Origin: Streptomyces sp. NBC_01460
GTDB lineage: Bacteria; Actinomycetota; Actinomycetes; Streptomycetales; Streptomycetaceae
Length of the DNA stretch: 64,000 nt
Assembly: GCF_036227405.1 (NCBI RefSeq)
Contig: NZ_CP109473.1
Coordinates: 7,750,001 to 7,814,000 of the forward strand
Direction: 5' to 3'
This document shows, one piece after another, positions 38,503 to 47,872 of this stretch (positions are counted from its first letter, which is position 1; each line of letters starts with the position of its first letter). Made by a program: the position numbers and the translations under genes. Under the pieces are notes generated by a model. That model was given only the letters and a program-made list of their open reading frames with translations. It had not been told where the DNA came from and did no database searches.

Positions 38503-39951
38503 CTACCCCTCTTCCGGAGCGTGCCCGCGGGGCCGGAGCGGTACGGGACGGGCCACCGGCCTCATGAAGTCCCGCACGTAGGTCCGGTGCCATCGGCATC
38601 CGGTGGCCCGCAACTCCTGCCCGTCGGTGTACCGGTAGTGGAAGACCCTGGCCCGGATGTGGGCGGGCGGGCCGTCGGGGAACGGGTTGTGGCCTATGAG
38701 GCGCAGGGTGTCCCGGTCGCCCCGCAGCAGCCGTTCGACGAACGGACCGAACCAGGAGCGGGCGTACGCGGGGGAGAGCGCCGCGAACCACATCATCCAG
38801 TCCAGCCGCAGGTGGTACGGAGCGAACTGGCGCGGGAGCCTGCGCGGATCACCGGGCTTGCCGCGGAACCCGTATTCGAGCCAGCGGGTCCCCTCGTGGA
38901 TCACGGCCTCCTCGGTGCCCTCGACCACCACCTCCAGCCGGATCCTGCTGATACTTCCGAAGGCTCCGTAGGTGTTGACCAGGTGCAACGGGTCGAAGGA
39001 CCGGTTCATCACCTGGCGGCGGGAGAGGAGATTGCGTGCCGGGCGGTAGCTGAGTGCCAGGACGAGGGCGGTGACGGCGAGGACCACCACCTCGTACCAG
39101 AGGGGCGACGCCGGCTGGGCGGGCGGCGGGCCGGCGACCGGTGACCAGTCGACCGCCGCGAGGGCGATGACGATGGTCAGCCAGTTGAGCCAGGCGAAGT
39201 TCCCCGACAGCACCAGCCACAGCTGGGTGAGCACCATGAGCCCGGCCGCGACGCTCGCCACGGGCTGCGGGGTGAACAGCAGGAAGGGCACCAGGAGCTG
39301 GGTGACGTGGTTGGCGGCGACCTCCACCCGGTGGACCGGGCTCGGGAGCCGGTGGAAGAGCCGGCTGAGGGGGCCCGGCATGGGCTGCGTCTCGTGGTGG
39401 AAGTCCAGGCAGGTCAGCCGTCGCCAGCACGCGTCCCCCCGGATCTTGATGAGACCGGCGCCGAACTCCACCCGGAAGAGCAGCCAGCGCAACAGCCACA
39501 GCACGAGCACCGGTGCCGCCGTGTCCCCGTTGCCGAGGAACACGGCCAGGAACCCCGTCTCCAGCAGGAGCGACTCCCAGCCGAAGCCGTACCAGACCTG
39601 TCCGACCTGGACGACGGACAGGTAGAGCACCCACGGCACCGCCCACAGGGCCATCGCCGCCCACAGGGGGACGTAGCCGTCCACGCCGGCCAGCAGAGTG
39701 AGCGACACCGCGGCACCGGTCCACGCGACCAGCGCGAAGAAGCGGTCGGAGTAATGGAGCCGGAACAGTCCGGGCGCGGCCCGCCACGAGGTACGCCGCA
39801 GGAGGTCGGGCACGGGGAGCATGCCGTGTGAACCGATCAGCGCCCGGAACTGGAGCGCCGCGGCGACGAAAGCGACGAGATAGACGGCGGCCAGCCCCCG
39901 CTGGAAGACCAGCCTGCTCAGCCAGTAGCCGTCTGCGGTGAACCACTCCAT
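38503..39951 (-). CDS. Lipase maturation factor family membrane protein
   Basis: 482 residues. N-terminal two-thirds hold several transmembrane helices, and the C-terminal part carries the family signature (NTYGAFGSISRIRLEVVVEGT and later LDWMMWFAALSP). Eukaryotic LMF1 aids lipase folding; bacterial members are of unknown role. It ends the DUF1990/YndJ-containing same-strand group. ATG 39951; 28 bp from the DUF1990 gene. Confidence 0.88.
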   Translation of the reverse strand: MEWFTADGYWLSRLVFQRGLAAVYLVAFVAAALQFRALIGSHGMLPVPDLLRRTSWRAAPGLFRLHYSDRFFALVAWTGAAVSLTLLAGVDGYVPLWAAMALWAVPWVLYLSVVQVGQVWYGFGWESLLLETGFLAVFLGNGDTAAPVLVLWLLRWLLFRVEFGAGLIKIRGDACWRRLTCLDFHHETQPMPGPLSRLFHRLPSPVHRVEVAANHVTQLLVPFLLFTPQPVASVAAGLMVLTQLWLVLSGNFAWLNWLTIVIALAAVDWSPVAGPPPAQPASPLWYEVVVLAVTALVLALSYRPARNLLSRRQVMNRSFDPLHLVNTYGAFGSISRIRLEVVVEGTEEAVIHEGTRWLEYGFRGKPGDPRRLPRQFAPYHLRLDWMMWFAALSPAYARSWFGPFVERLLRGDRDTLRLIGHNPFPDGPPAHIRARVFHYRYTDGQELRATGCRWHRTYVRDFMRPVARPVPLRPRGHAPEEG

Positions 39952-39979
39952 CGTCTCCAGTATCCGGCCCGGACCGCCG

Positions 39980-40489
39980 TCAGGCAGCCGCCACCGTCCG
40001 GCGGAGCACGGTGGCGAGCCGGCGCGCGTACCAGTGCTGCGCCACCGGTACGAGCGGGCCCGCCAGCCGGGCGTACCAGCAGGCCGGCCGTGAGAACGCG
40101 GTGACGGTGAACCACACGGTGCCGTCGTCCGCCAGCTCCACCACGAAGCTCTCCTCCCCGCGTTCCGGGTGTCCCGGCCTGGTGCCGTAGGCGAAGCCGG
40201 TGCGGTCCTCCTCGTACGTGGTCCAGACGACCTCGCAGGGGGCGGTGACGCGGAGCCGTCCGATGGCCGCAGACACGTCGACGGTGACCCCGGCGGCGGC
40301 CCGCGGGGCGGAGGCCTTCACCCCGGCACCCGCGGCCCGGTGCACGCGCCACTCGGTGACGGCGGCGCCCGCGGCCTCGAAGTCCGCGCGGCCCCTGCCG
40401 ATCGCGGCGCGGTGGTGCAGGTGGTTGTAGCCGTCCGGCAGCGGTCCGAGCCGGGTGGCTCCGGCCTCCGGGTACGTCAGGGTGCTCAT
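39980..40489 (-). CDS. DUF1990 family protein
   Basis: 169 residues matching the DUF1990 pattern: YNHLHHRAAIGRG near residue 20, YGTRPGHPERGEESF near 105 and FSRPACWYARLAGPLV near 135. In many bacteria it is encoded next to YndJ, as here. Function unknown, possibly ligand-binding with the SRPBCC-like fold. ATG 40489 overlaps the YndJ gene stop by ATGA. Confidence 0.85.
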   Translation of the reverse strand: MSTLTYPEAGATRLGPLPDGYNHLHHRAAIGRGRADFEAAGAAVTEWRVHRAAGAGVKASAPRAAAGVTVDVSAAIGRLRVTAPCEVVWTTYEEDRTGFAYGTRPGHPERGEESFVVELADDGTVWFTVTAFSRPACWYARLAGPLVPVAQHWYARRLATVLRRTVAAA

Positions 40490-41358
40490 GCGGTCCTGCC
40501 TTCCGGGTGGGTGAGGTCCTGGAGCCGGCGCCGGGCCAGCAGCGCGCAGAGGGCGAAGCCCAGCGCGTTGCCGAGCCCGTGCGTGGCGGCCATCCAGGTC
40601 AGGGTGGGGTGGGGGAGTCCGGTGGCCTCGCCCAGTGCCCAGCTCAGCGCGAGCACCATGGTGGCCACGAGCACGCCGGCCGACACGGTGAGCAGGGTAC
40701 GGGTGAGGCGGTCACGGCCGTCGGTGCGGACGGTGCGCCAGGTCAGCAGGGCGACCGTCCACATCCCCGCCGTGAGCAGGAGCGCCCCTGCCAGCTCGGT
40801 CCACTCACCGGCGAAGTAGCCGACGAGGACGAGCAGGGTGCCGAGCGGGACGCTCAGGGCGGCGAACCGGCCCGCCGTGCCGTCCTCCGCCCGGCAGGCG
40901 AGGCCGGCGACGAGGGCGGCGGCGAAGCCGGCGAAGTGGAAGTGCGGCACGGTCAGCGCCAGGATGCCGAGCCCGAATCCGAACAGTTCGTGGCCCGAGC
41001 GCTCGGCGACGAGGGCGAGCGCCGCGATGGACGGGGTGACCAGGGCCGTGAGCAGGGCTGCCTCCACCGGCCGTGCGCTGCGCGTGCGGGCGAGGCGCCG
41101 GGGTGCGTGGGAGGCGAGGAGCAGCGTCCCCAGCGCGTAGCAGAGGGAGAGCGCGGTGGCGGTGGCGCCGCGCGGCAGCCACAGGGAGACCGCGCCGGGC
41201 AGCGCGAAGAGCGGCCACCAGTGCCGTATCCGGGCGAGCGCCGGGTCGCCGACGAGCCCCAGGCCCATCGGCACGATCACCAGCATGCCCAGCATCACGA
41301 TCAGTCCGACCAGTACGGACACCGTGCCCACCCCCGCCTCATGACGAACAAGCCCCAT
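40486..41358 (-). CDS. YndJ-like membrane protein
   Basis: 290 residues with about 8 hydrophobic helices. The LTVPHFHFAGFAAALVAGL segment is characteristic of the YndJ family, and pairing with DUF1990 supports it. Start at ATG 41358, although GTG codons about 30-36 nt further in, behind GGGGGTGGG, are possible. Its promoter region carries the two TTGAAC-N2-GTTCAA boxes. Confidence 0.8.
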   Translation of the reverse strand: MGLVRHEAGVGTVSVLVGLIVMLGMLVIVPMGLGLVGDPALARIRHWWPLFALPGAVSLWLPRGATATALSLCYALGTLLLASHAPRRLARTRSARPVEAALLTALVTPSIAALALVAERSGHELFGFGLGILALTVPHFHFAGFAAALVAGLACRAEDGTAGRFAALSVPLGTLLVLVGYFAGEWTELAGALLLTAGMWTVALLTWRTVRTDGRDRLTRTLLTVSAGVLVATMVLALSWALGEATGLPHPTLTWMAATHGLGNALGFALCALLARRRLQDLTHPEGRTA

Positions 41359-41376
41359 CGCGTACAGCCCGAACGG

Positions 41377-41394
41377 AATTGAACTTGTTCAATT
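41377..41394. promoter_or_regulatory. Inverted repeat operator box 1 (TTGAAC-N2-GTTCAA)
   Basis: AATTGAAC/GTTCAATT arms separated by TT, 18 bp in all, just upstream of the YndJ-like gene. It shares the 14-bp core with box 2, whose centre is 43 bp away, about four helical turns. Confidence 0.65.
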
Positions 41395-41420
41395 CTGCTC
41401 GGGCCGAGCATAGAGCTTGT

Positions 41421-41436
41421 CTTGAACGCGTTCAAG
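41421..41436. promoter_or_regulatory. Inverted repeat operator box 2 (CTTGAACGCGTTCAAG)
   Basis: Perfect 16-bp palindrome containing the same TTGAAC-N2-GTTCAA core as box 1, 50 bp before the divergent sensor/phosphatase gene. The pair looks like sites for a dimeric TetR- or MarR-type repressor encoded elsewhere. Confidence 0.7.
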
Positions 41437-41485
41437 GCGGCCTGTTCAGTCGAGGAATCGGACAAATAATGGCAGAGTGGCGCAC

Positions 41486-43552
41486 ATGGATGATCGGGTA
41501 GCGGGTGCCCTGTCACTCCCGGACGACTGGCCCGCCCACCCGGACCTCAGCCTCGCCCTGAACCGAATGGGCAGCTTCGACTGGGATCTGGACAGCGGCC
41601 TCATGCACATGGACGAGCCCGCCCTCGACGTGTTCGAACTGCGCCCCGACGAGTACGACGGCCGCCCGGAAGGGCTCGCGCAGCGCGTGCCCGCCGACGA
41701 GGCGATCCGGCTCGACGGCATGGTGTCCCAGGCGCTCAAGAGCGGCCGCAACAACTACGGCGCGTACTTCCGCAGGATGCAGCGGGACGGAACGCTGAGC
41801 TGGACCCACACCCAGGGGTTCATCCGCCGCGACGGCACCGGGCGGCCCCGCCGGATCATCGGCATCATCCGGGACGCCACCCAGGAACTGGCCGAATCCA
41901 CCGCCCGGCGGACCGTCGACGAGGAACGGCGGCGCCGCACCAGCCTGGTCGAGGGCACCACGGCGGCCCTGGCCCACGCGCGGACGGTCAAGGACGTCAC
42001 CGAGGTCCTGAAGAGCTCCCGGGGGCTGGCCAACCTCGGCGCCACCAGCCTCGTCATGGGGCTGCTCGAATCCGGGCGCATCCACCTGGTGGCGGACGGT
42101 CCCGAAGGGGCGTTCGTGCAGGGCACCCGCTACACCCGGACCGACGAGCCGTATCCGATGAGCGAAGTGATCCGCACGCTCACGCCGCGTTTCATCGAGA
42201 CCCCCGAGGACTTCGCGGCTTCCTACCCCATCCTCTGGCCCCACATCAGCCACCTGGGCATCACCGCGGCCGCGTACATGCCCCTCATCGCCCAGGCCCG
42301 CCCGATCGGCGCACTCGGGCTCCTGTACGGCAACAAGGCGGGATTCACCAGCGACGAGCGGAACCTTCTCGTGGCCCTCGGCAGCTCGATCGCCCAGAGC
42401 CTGCAGCGGGCGATGCTCTACGAGCAGGAGCACGATCTCGCCGAAGGGCTCCAGCAGGCGATGCTGCCGCGCCGGATCCCCGAGGTGCCGGGGGCGCAGG
42501 TCGCCGTCCGCTACCGCTCGGCGCGGCTCGGCCGGGACATCGGCGGGGACTGGTACGACATCATCCCGCTGCCCGGGGGCCGGGTCGGCGCCGTCATCGG
42601 CGACGTACAGGGGCACGACACGCACGCGGCGGCCGTGATGGGGCAGCTCCGGATCGTGCTGCGCGCCTACGCGGCCGAAGGGCACAGCCCCGCCACGGTC
42701 ATGGCGCGCGCCTCCGTGTTCCTGCACGAACTCGACACCGACCGCTTCGCGACCTGCACGTACGCCGAAGCGGACATGACCACCGGAGTGGTCCAGCTGG
42801 TGAGGGCCGGGCACGTCGATCCCGCCCTGCGGGACGTCGACGGGAACTGCCGCAAACTGCCGGTCGAGGGCGGCATGCCGCTGGGGCTGTCCGCGGAGTT
42901 CGGGCAGCTCGAGTACCCGGTCAGCACCGTCGACCTGGACCCGGGCCAGACGATGATCCTCTACACCGACGGCATGGTGGAGCTCCCGGGCACCGACCTC
43001 GACGAGGGGCTGCTGCTGCTCGCGTCCACCGTGCGCGACGGCCCGGAGGACCTCCAGAAACTGGCCGACCGGCTCTGCGAGGTCGTCGACGAGCGGGGCG
43101 GTGAGGACGACATGGCGATGCTCCTGCTCCGCCGCAACGCGGCCCACGCCCCCCACCCGGGCGGCCGGCTCCAGCAGCACGTCGCCCAGAACGACCCCGA
43201 GGCGCTCACCTCCGCCCGTCACATGATCCGTGCGGCGGTGCGCGCCTGGGGGGCGAAGGGCCGGGCGGACGAGGTCGAGCTGGCGGCGGACGAGCTGATC
43301 ACCAACGCGCTGATGCACACCGACGGCGGCGCCATCGTCACCATCCGGGTGCTCACCGGATCCGAACGCCGCCTCCGGGTCGATGTCGAGGACCGCTCCA
43401 GCGCGCTGCCCCGACGCAGGGAGGCGGGGGAATCCGGGGTCTCGGGCCGCGGGCTCATGCTCGTCGACCGGCTGGCCGACGTCTGGGGGGTGGAGTCCCG
43501 CGGCAACGGCAAGTGCGTGTGGTGCGAATTCCTCATCGAGGACCACCGGTAG
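41486..43552 (+). CDS. PAS-GAF-PP2C-HATPase regulatory protein
   Basis: 688 residues. PAS domain (about 15-130, GSFDWDLDSGL and FIRRDGTGRPRRIIGIIRD), GAF domain (about 150-310), SpoIIE-type PP2C (about 330-545, IGGDWYDIIPLPGG, VIGDVQGHD, GEDDMAMLLL) and a C-terminal anti-sigma-like ATPase (about 570-688, ELAADELITNALMH). It can both phosphorylate and dephosphorylate anti-sigma antagonists. This composite architecture is common in Streptomyces. ATG 41486 or GTG 41477; neither has a good ribosome site. Confidence 0.9.
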   Translation: MDDRVAGALSLPDDWPAHPDLSLALNRMGSFDWDLDSGLMHMDEPALDVFELRPDEYDGRPEGLAQRVPADEAIRLDGMVSQALKSGRNNYGAYFRRMQRDGTLSWTHTQGFIRRDGTGRPRRIIGIIRDATQELAESTARRTVDEERRRRTSLVEGTTAALAHARTVKDVTEVLKSSRGLANLGATSLVMGLLESGRIHLVADGPEGAFVQGTRYTRTDEPYPMSEVIRTLTPRFIETPEDFAASYPILWPHISHLGITAAAYMPLIAQARPIGALGLLYGNKAGFTSDERNLLVALGSSIAQSLQRAMLYEQEHDLAEGLQQAMLPRRIPEVPGAQVAVRYRSARLGRDIGGDWYDIIPLPGGRVGAVIGDVQGHDTHAAAVMGQLRIVLRAYAAEGHSPATVMARASVFLHELDTDRFATCTYAEADMTTGVVQLVRAGHVDPALRDVDGNCRKLPVEGGMPLGLSAEFGQLEYPVSTVDLDPGQTMILYTDGMVELPGTDLDEGLLLLASTVRDGPEDLQKLADRLCEVVDERGGEDDMAMLLLRRNAAHAPHPGGRLQQHVAQNDPEALTSARHMIRAAVRAWGAKGRADEVELAADELITNALMHTDGGAIVTIRVLTGSERRLRVDVEDRSSALPRRREAGESGVSGRGLMLVDRLADVWGVESRGNGKCVWCEFLIEDHR

Positions 43553-43672
43553 CGCCGAGGCCGGGACACAGTGAGACTGTAACAGTACGTAACATGTCCA
43601 TACTTGACCGTAACTGAGCTTGCGGGATTGACTGCGATCCCGCCGTTCCGTTGCCGACGACGCGAGGCCCCG

Positions 43673-45031
43673 TTGAGTACCGAGCTTCTGGCCCCTCTTG
43701 ATCTGGCTTTCTGGCACCTCGAATCCGATGCCCATCCGATGCACCTCGGTGCGCTCGCCGTCTTCGACCCGGTGCCCGGCGTGGCCGCGCAGGACCTGCT
43801 CGAACTCCTCGGAGCCCGCGCCGAAGCGATCCCCCGGCTCCGGATGCGGGTGCGCGACGTCCTGCTGCCCGTGGGAGGCGCCGCCTGGTTCACCGACAAG
43901 GACTTCGACGTGCACCGGCACGTCAGGCGGGTCGTGCTCCCGGCGGGCGACTTCATGGCGGGGGCGACCCGGCTCGCCGGCGAGCTCATGGAGCGGCCGC
44001 TCGGGCGGGGGCTCCCGCCCTGGCAGATGTACCTCCTCGACAGCCCGGGTGACGGCCCCTTCGCCGTCCTCGTGAAGCTGCACCACGCGCTCGCCGACGG
44101 CATGAGGGCCGTCGCCATCGGCGCCGGCATCTTCGACCAGATCGCCTCCGCCGGCGCGGGCCGCGGCGTGGTGCGCCGCCGGAGCCCCGTGCCGCCCCGC
44201 TCCTGGCTGCCCGGCCCCTACGAGGCGGCCGGCATCGCGATGGACCGGCTCGGGGACGTCCGGCGGGCGCTGGGGGTCGGCGCCTCGGTGGTCCGCGCCA
44301 GCCGCCTGGACCTGCGCGCCACCACCGCGCTGACCGCACGCTCCAGCGGTACGCGCCGACTGGCTACGGCCGAGCTCGACGCCGGGACGGTGCAGCGCAT
44401 CCGGCGCACCGAGGGCGGCACGGCCAACGACGTCCTGCTCGCGGTCGTCGCCGGCGCGCTGCGGCGCTGGATGGTCGAACGGGGGGAGCCGCTCCCCGGT
44501 GCCGACCCGCGCGCCCTGGTGCCGGTCTCACGGCGCCGGCCCGGTGGAGCGGCCACCGGGAACAAGCTGTCCGCCTACCTGCTCGGGCTGCCCGTCGGCG
44601 AACCCGATCCCCGCGAACGGCTGCGCCTCGTCCGTACGGGCATGGTCCGCAACAAGGCGGCCGGACCGCTGCGCGGCGCGGGCGCCGTCGCCGTCCTGGC
44701 CGACCAGCTGCCCGCGCTGGCCCACCGGTTCGGCGCACCGCTCGCCGGGAACGCGGCCCGGATGCTCTTCGACATCCTGGTCACCAGCGTGCCCCTGCCC
44801 CGCTCGGCGCTCTCGCTCGGCGGATGCCCCCTGCGCGCCGTCTACCCCATGGCGCCACTGGCCCGTGGACAGTCCCTGGCCGTCGCCCTGTCCACCTACG
44901 GCGGGCGGGTACAGGTCGGACTGGTCGCCGACGGGAAGGCGCTGCCCGACCTCGACCGGCTGGCCTCCGCGGTCCAGGAGGAACTGCGCGAACTGCACAC
45001 ACTCGTGCCCACGGTGCCCGCCCCCGCGTGA
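43673..45031 (+). CDS. Wax ester synthase/diacylglycerol acyltransferase (WS/DGAT)
   Basis: 452 residues from TTG 43673, which places the family start LLAPLDLAFWHLES at the N-terminus; GAGG lies 6 nt upstream. The frame begins at 43604 but the extra part is not family-like. The catalytic HHxxxDG motif is HHALADG at 137-143, and the C-terminal NVRGP-like region reads TSVPLPRSALSLGG. It transfers acyl groups from acyl-CoA to alcohols or diacylglycerol for storage lipid. Confidence 0.9.
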   Translation: MSTELLAPLDLAFWHLESDAHPMHLGALAVFDPVPGVAAQDLLELLGARAEAIPRLRMRVRDVLLPVGGAAWFTDKDFDVHRHVRRVVLPAGDFMAGATRLAGELMERPLGRGLPPWQMYLLDSPGDGPFAVLVKLHHALADGMRAVAIGAGIFDQIASAGAGRGVVRRRSPVPPRSWLPGPYEAAGIAMDRLGDVRRALGVGASVVRASRLDLRATTALTARSSGTRRLATAELDAGTVQRIRRTEGGTANDVLLAVVAGALRRWMVERGEPLPGADPRALVPVSRRRPGGAATGNKLSAYLLGLPVGEPDPRERLRLVRTGMVRNKAAGPLRGAGAVAVLADQLPALAHRFGAPLAGNAARMLFDILVTSVPLPRSALSLGGCPLRAVYPMAPLARGQSLAVALSTYGGRVQVGLVADGKALPDLDRLASAVQEELRELHTLVPTVPAPA

Positions 45032-45124
45032 GAACCGGTCCGCCGGACACGGTTGACGCATCCGATTGATCCGATGAATAGTCCTCTACGGACCATCAGG
45101 GATCACCGGCGGGGGCGGCCAGAC

Positions 45125-46093
45125 ATGCGGCGCATCAGACTCGGACGCAGCGCGGTCGAGATCACCGAACTCTCCTTCGGGGCGGCGGCCCTCGGCAATC
45201 TCTTCACCGAGATCGGCCCGGAACAGGCCGCGGCCACCGTCGACGCCGCATGGGACGAGGGCATCCGGTACTTCGACACCGCGCCGCACTACGGTCTCGG
45301 GCTCTCCGAGCGCCGCCTCGGCGAGGCGCTGCGCGACCGGCCCCGCGACGCGTACGCCGTGTCCACGAAGGCGGGACGCCTGCTCGACCCCCTGACCCCC
45401 GCCGAGACCGCTGGCCGCCAGGGTCTTTCCGACGGGTTCGCCGTACCGCACACCCACCGGCGCCGCTGGGACTTCAGCGCCGACGGCATCCGCCGCAGCA
45501 TCGAGGACAGCCTCGGACGGCTCGGCCTCGACCGGATCGACGTCGTCTATCTGCACGACCCGGACGATCACGGGGAAGCGGCCTTCCGCGAGGGCTACCC
45601 GGCTCTGGAGGAACTGCGTGCCGAAGGCGTGGTCGGCGCCATCGGCGCGGGGATGAACCAGACCGCGATGCTCACGCGCTTCCTGCGGGAGACCGATGTC
45701 GACGCGGTCCTCTGCGCAGGCCGCTTCACCCTCCTGGACGACAGTGCTCTGGAGACGCTGCTGCCGGAGGCCGCCGCCCGCGGCCGCGGCGTGGTCATCG
45801 GAGGTGTCTTCAACTCCGGGCTGCTCGCCGACCCGCGCCCCGGAGCGACGTACGACTACGCGGCGGCCCCCCAGCCCCTCCTGGACCGGGCCCTGCTCAT
45901 CCGGGACGTCGCAGCGGGGCACGGGGTCCCGCTGCGGGCCGCCGCCCTCCACCACCCGCTGCGTCACCCGGCCGTGGCGGGGGTCCTCGTCGGCGCCCGC
46001 TCCCCGGAGGAGGTGCGGGACGCGGCGGCGCAGCTGCGCACGCCGGTCCCGGACGCGCTCTGGGACGACCTCCGTGCCGAAGGGCTGCTGTGA
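45125..46093 (+). CDS. Aldo/keto reductase (L-fucose/D-threo-aldose dehydrogenase-like)
   Basis: 322 residues with the aldo/keto reductase barrel. YFDTAPHYGLGLSERRLGEAL contains the catalytic Asp and Tyr, and DVVYLHDPDD the conserved His. The closest pattern I recognise is the L-fucose/D-threo-aldose dehydrogenase group. The lactonase-like amidohydrolase is coupled through GTGA, which supports oxidation of an aldose to a lactone. ATG 45125; an upstream ATG at 45074 is possible. Confidence 0.85.
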   Translation: MRRIRLGRSAVEITELSFGAAALGNLFTEIGPEQAAATVDAAWDEGIRYFDTAPHYGLGLSERRLGEALRDRPRDAYAVSTKAGRLLDPLTPAETAGRQGLSDGFAVPHTHRRRWDFSADGIRRSIEDSLGRLGLDRIDVVYLHDPDDHGEAAFREGYPALEELRAEGVVGAIGAGMNQTAMLTRFLRETDVDAVLCAGRFTLLDDSALETLLPEAAARGRGVVIGGVFNSGLLADPRPGATYDYAAAPQPLLDRALLIRDVAAGHGVPLRAAALHHPLRHPAVAGVLVGARSPEEVRDAAAQLRTPVPDALWDDLRAEGLL

Positions 46094-46959
46094 CGACACC
46101 CCTGACGATCGTCGACGCCCACCACCACGTGTGGGACCTCGCGGTGCGCGACCAGGACTGGATCACCGGCGAGGAACTCGCCCCGATCCGCCGCACCTTC
46201 ACCCTCGCCGACCTGGAGCCCGAGGCGCGCGCCGCCGGGGTGGCCGCCACCGTCCTCGTCCAGACGGTCACCGTCGCCGAGGAGACCCTCGAATTCCTCG
46301 CGCTGGCCGACGGGAGCACCCTGGTCGCGGGCGTCGTCGGCTGGACCGATCTGACCGCTCCGGACGTCGCCGACACCCTCGCCGCGCTCCGCGCCCTGCC
46401 CGGCGGCGGCCGGCTCGTCGGTATCCGTCATCAGGTCCAGGGCGAACCCGACCCGGAGTGGCTGCTGCGTCCCGACGTCCTGCGCGGGCTGCGCGCCGTC
46501 GCCGCCGCGGGACTCGTCTACGACCTCATCGTGCGGCCCCACCAGCTGCCGGCCGCCGCCCGTGCCGCCGCGCTGCTGCCGGAGCTCAGCTTCGTACTCG
46601 ACCACGCGGGCAAGCCGCCGGTGGCGCTGGGGACCACGCACCCCTGGGCCGACGGCCTGCGGGCGCTCGCCGCACTGCCCAACACCGTCTGCAAGCTGTC
46701 CGGCCTGGTCACCGAGGCCGATCCCCGGTCCTGGACCGTCGAGGACCTGCGTCCCTACGCGGACACCGTCATCGAGGCCTTCGGCCCCGACCGGCTGATG
46801 TTCGGCTCCGACTGGCCGGTCTGCCGGCTCGCCGCCCCGTACGCCGACGTCCTCGGCGCGGCCCGCGAGCTGACCGGCCGGCTGGGGGAGGCCGGACGGC
46901 AGGCCGTCCTCGCCGGCACCGCGCGACGGGTGTACGGCCTGCGGGATCCCGCCGTCTGA
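46090..46959 (+). CDS. Amidohydrolase, L-fuconolactonase-like
   Basis: 289 residues of the amidohydrolase 2 family: IVDAHHHVWD at the N-terminus (metal-binding HxH), LDHAGKPPV near 170 and LMFGSDWPVC near 235 with the conserved Asp. It would hydrolyse the sugar lactone formed by the upstream dehydrogenase. GTG 46090 overlaps the dehydrogenase stop by GTGA. Confidence 0.88.
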   Translation: MTTPLTIVDAHHHVWDLAVRDQDWITGEELAPIRRTFTLADLEPEARAAGVAATVLVQTVTVAEETLEFLALADGSTLVAGVVGWTDLTAPDVADTLAALRALPGGGRLVGIRHQVQGEPDPEWLLRPDVLRGLRAVAAAGLVYDLIVRPHQLPAAARAAALLPELSFVLDHAGKPPVALGTTHPWADGLRALAALPNTVCKLSGLVTEADPRSWTVEDLRPYADTVIEAFGPDRLMFGSDWPVCRLAAPYADVLGAARELTGRLGEAGRQAVLAGTARRVYGLRDPAV

Positions 46960-47004
46960 CCACCGCGCCGCGCGTTCGCGCGGCCGCTGCGGCAGGCTGG
47001 AGGC

Positions 47005-47865
47005 ATGCCCGAACTGCCGGAAGTCGAAGCCCTGCGGGACTTCCTCGGCGACCACCTGGTCGGCAAGGAGATCGCCCGTGTCCTGCCGCTCGCGATCAGC
47101 GTCATGAAGACGTACGACCCGCCGCCGACCGCTCTGGAAGGCGCCACCGTCACCTCGGTCGGCCGGCACGGCAAGTTCCTGGACATCACGGCCGGGGACC
47201 TCCATCTGCTCGTCCACCTCGCCCGGGCGGGCTGGCTGCAGTGGAAGGACAGCTTCCCCGCGACCCCGCCGCGCCCGGGCAAGGGGCCGCTCGCCCTGCG
47301 GACGGTCCTCACCGGCGGCGACGGCTTCGACCTGACCGAGATGGGCACCACCAAGCGGCTCGCCGTCCACCTGGTGCACGACCCCGCGGACGTGCCCGGG
47401 GTGGCGCGCCTCGGGCCCGACCCGCTCGCCGACTCGTTCGACCGGGACGCCCTCGCGACGGTGCTCGGCGCGGAACGCCGACAGGTCAAGGGCGCGCTGC
47501 GCGACCAGTCGCTGATCGCGGGCATCGGCAACGCCTACAGCGACGAGATCCTGCACGTCGCGAAGATGTCGCCGTTCAAGCTCACCACCAGCCTCGGCGA
47601 CAACGACATCACCCATCTGTACAACGCCCTGCGCACCACGCTCCAGGACGCCGTCGAACGCTCCCGGGGCGTCGCGGCGGGGCGGCTCAAGGCCGAGAAG
47701 AAGAGCAGCATGCGCGTCCACGGCCGTGCCGGGCAGCCCTGCCCGGTCTGCGGCGACACCGTGCTGGAGGTGTCGTTCAGCGACTCGTCGCTGCAGTACT
47801 GCCCCACCTGCCAGACGGGCGGCAAGCCGCTCGCCGACCGGCGGCTCTCCCGCCTCCTCAAGTAG
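47005..47865 (+). CDS. Fpg/Nei family DNA glycosylase
   Basis: 286 residues. N-terminal MPELPEVEAL supplies the catalytic Pro2 and Glu3. The H2TH region QSLIAGIGNAYSDEILH and a C-terminal zinc finger, C-P-V-C ... C-P-T-C, near 250-275 are complete. It should excise oxidised bases and nick the strand by beta/delta-elimination. Stand-alone gene behind the sugar-oxidation pair. Confidence 0.93.
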   Translation: MPELPEVEALRDFLGDHLVGKEIARVLPLAISVMKTYDPPPTALEGATVTSVGRHGKFLDITAGDLHLLVHLARAGWLQWKDSFPATPPRPGKGPLALRTVLTGGDGFDLTEMGTTKRLAVHLVHDPADVPGVARLGPDPLADSFDRDALATVLGAERRQVKGALRDQSLIAGIGNAYSDEILHVAKMSPFKLTTSLGDNDITHLYNALRTTLQDAVERSRGVAAGRLKAEKKSSMRVHGRAGQPCPVCGDTVLEVSFSDSSLQYCPTCQTGGKPLADRRLSRLLK

Positions 47866-47872
47866 CCCCGGG

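Noticed and set aside
41513..44086. An 857-codon minus-strand frame opposite the PAS-GAF-PP2C and WS/DGAT genes
   Set aside because: No recognisable domain, repetitive composition, and complete overlap with two well-supported genes.
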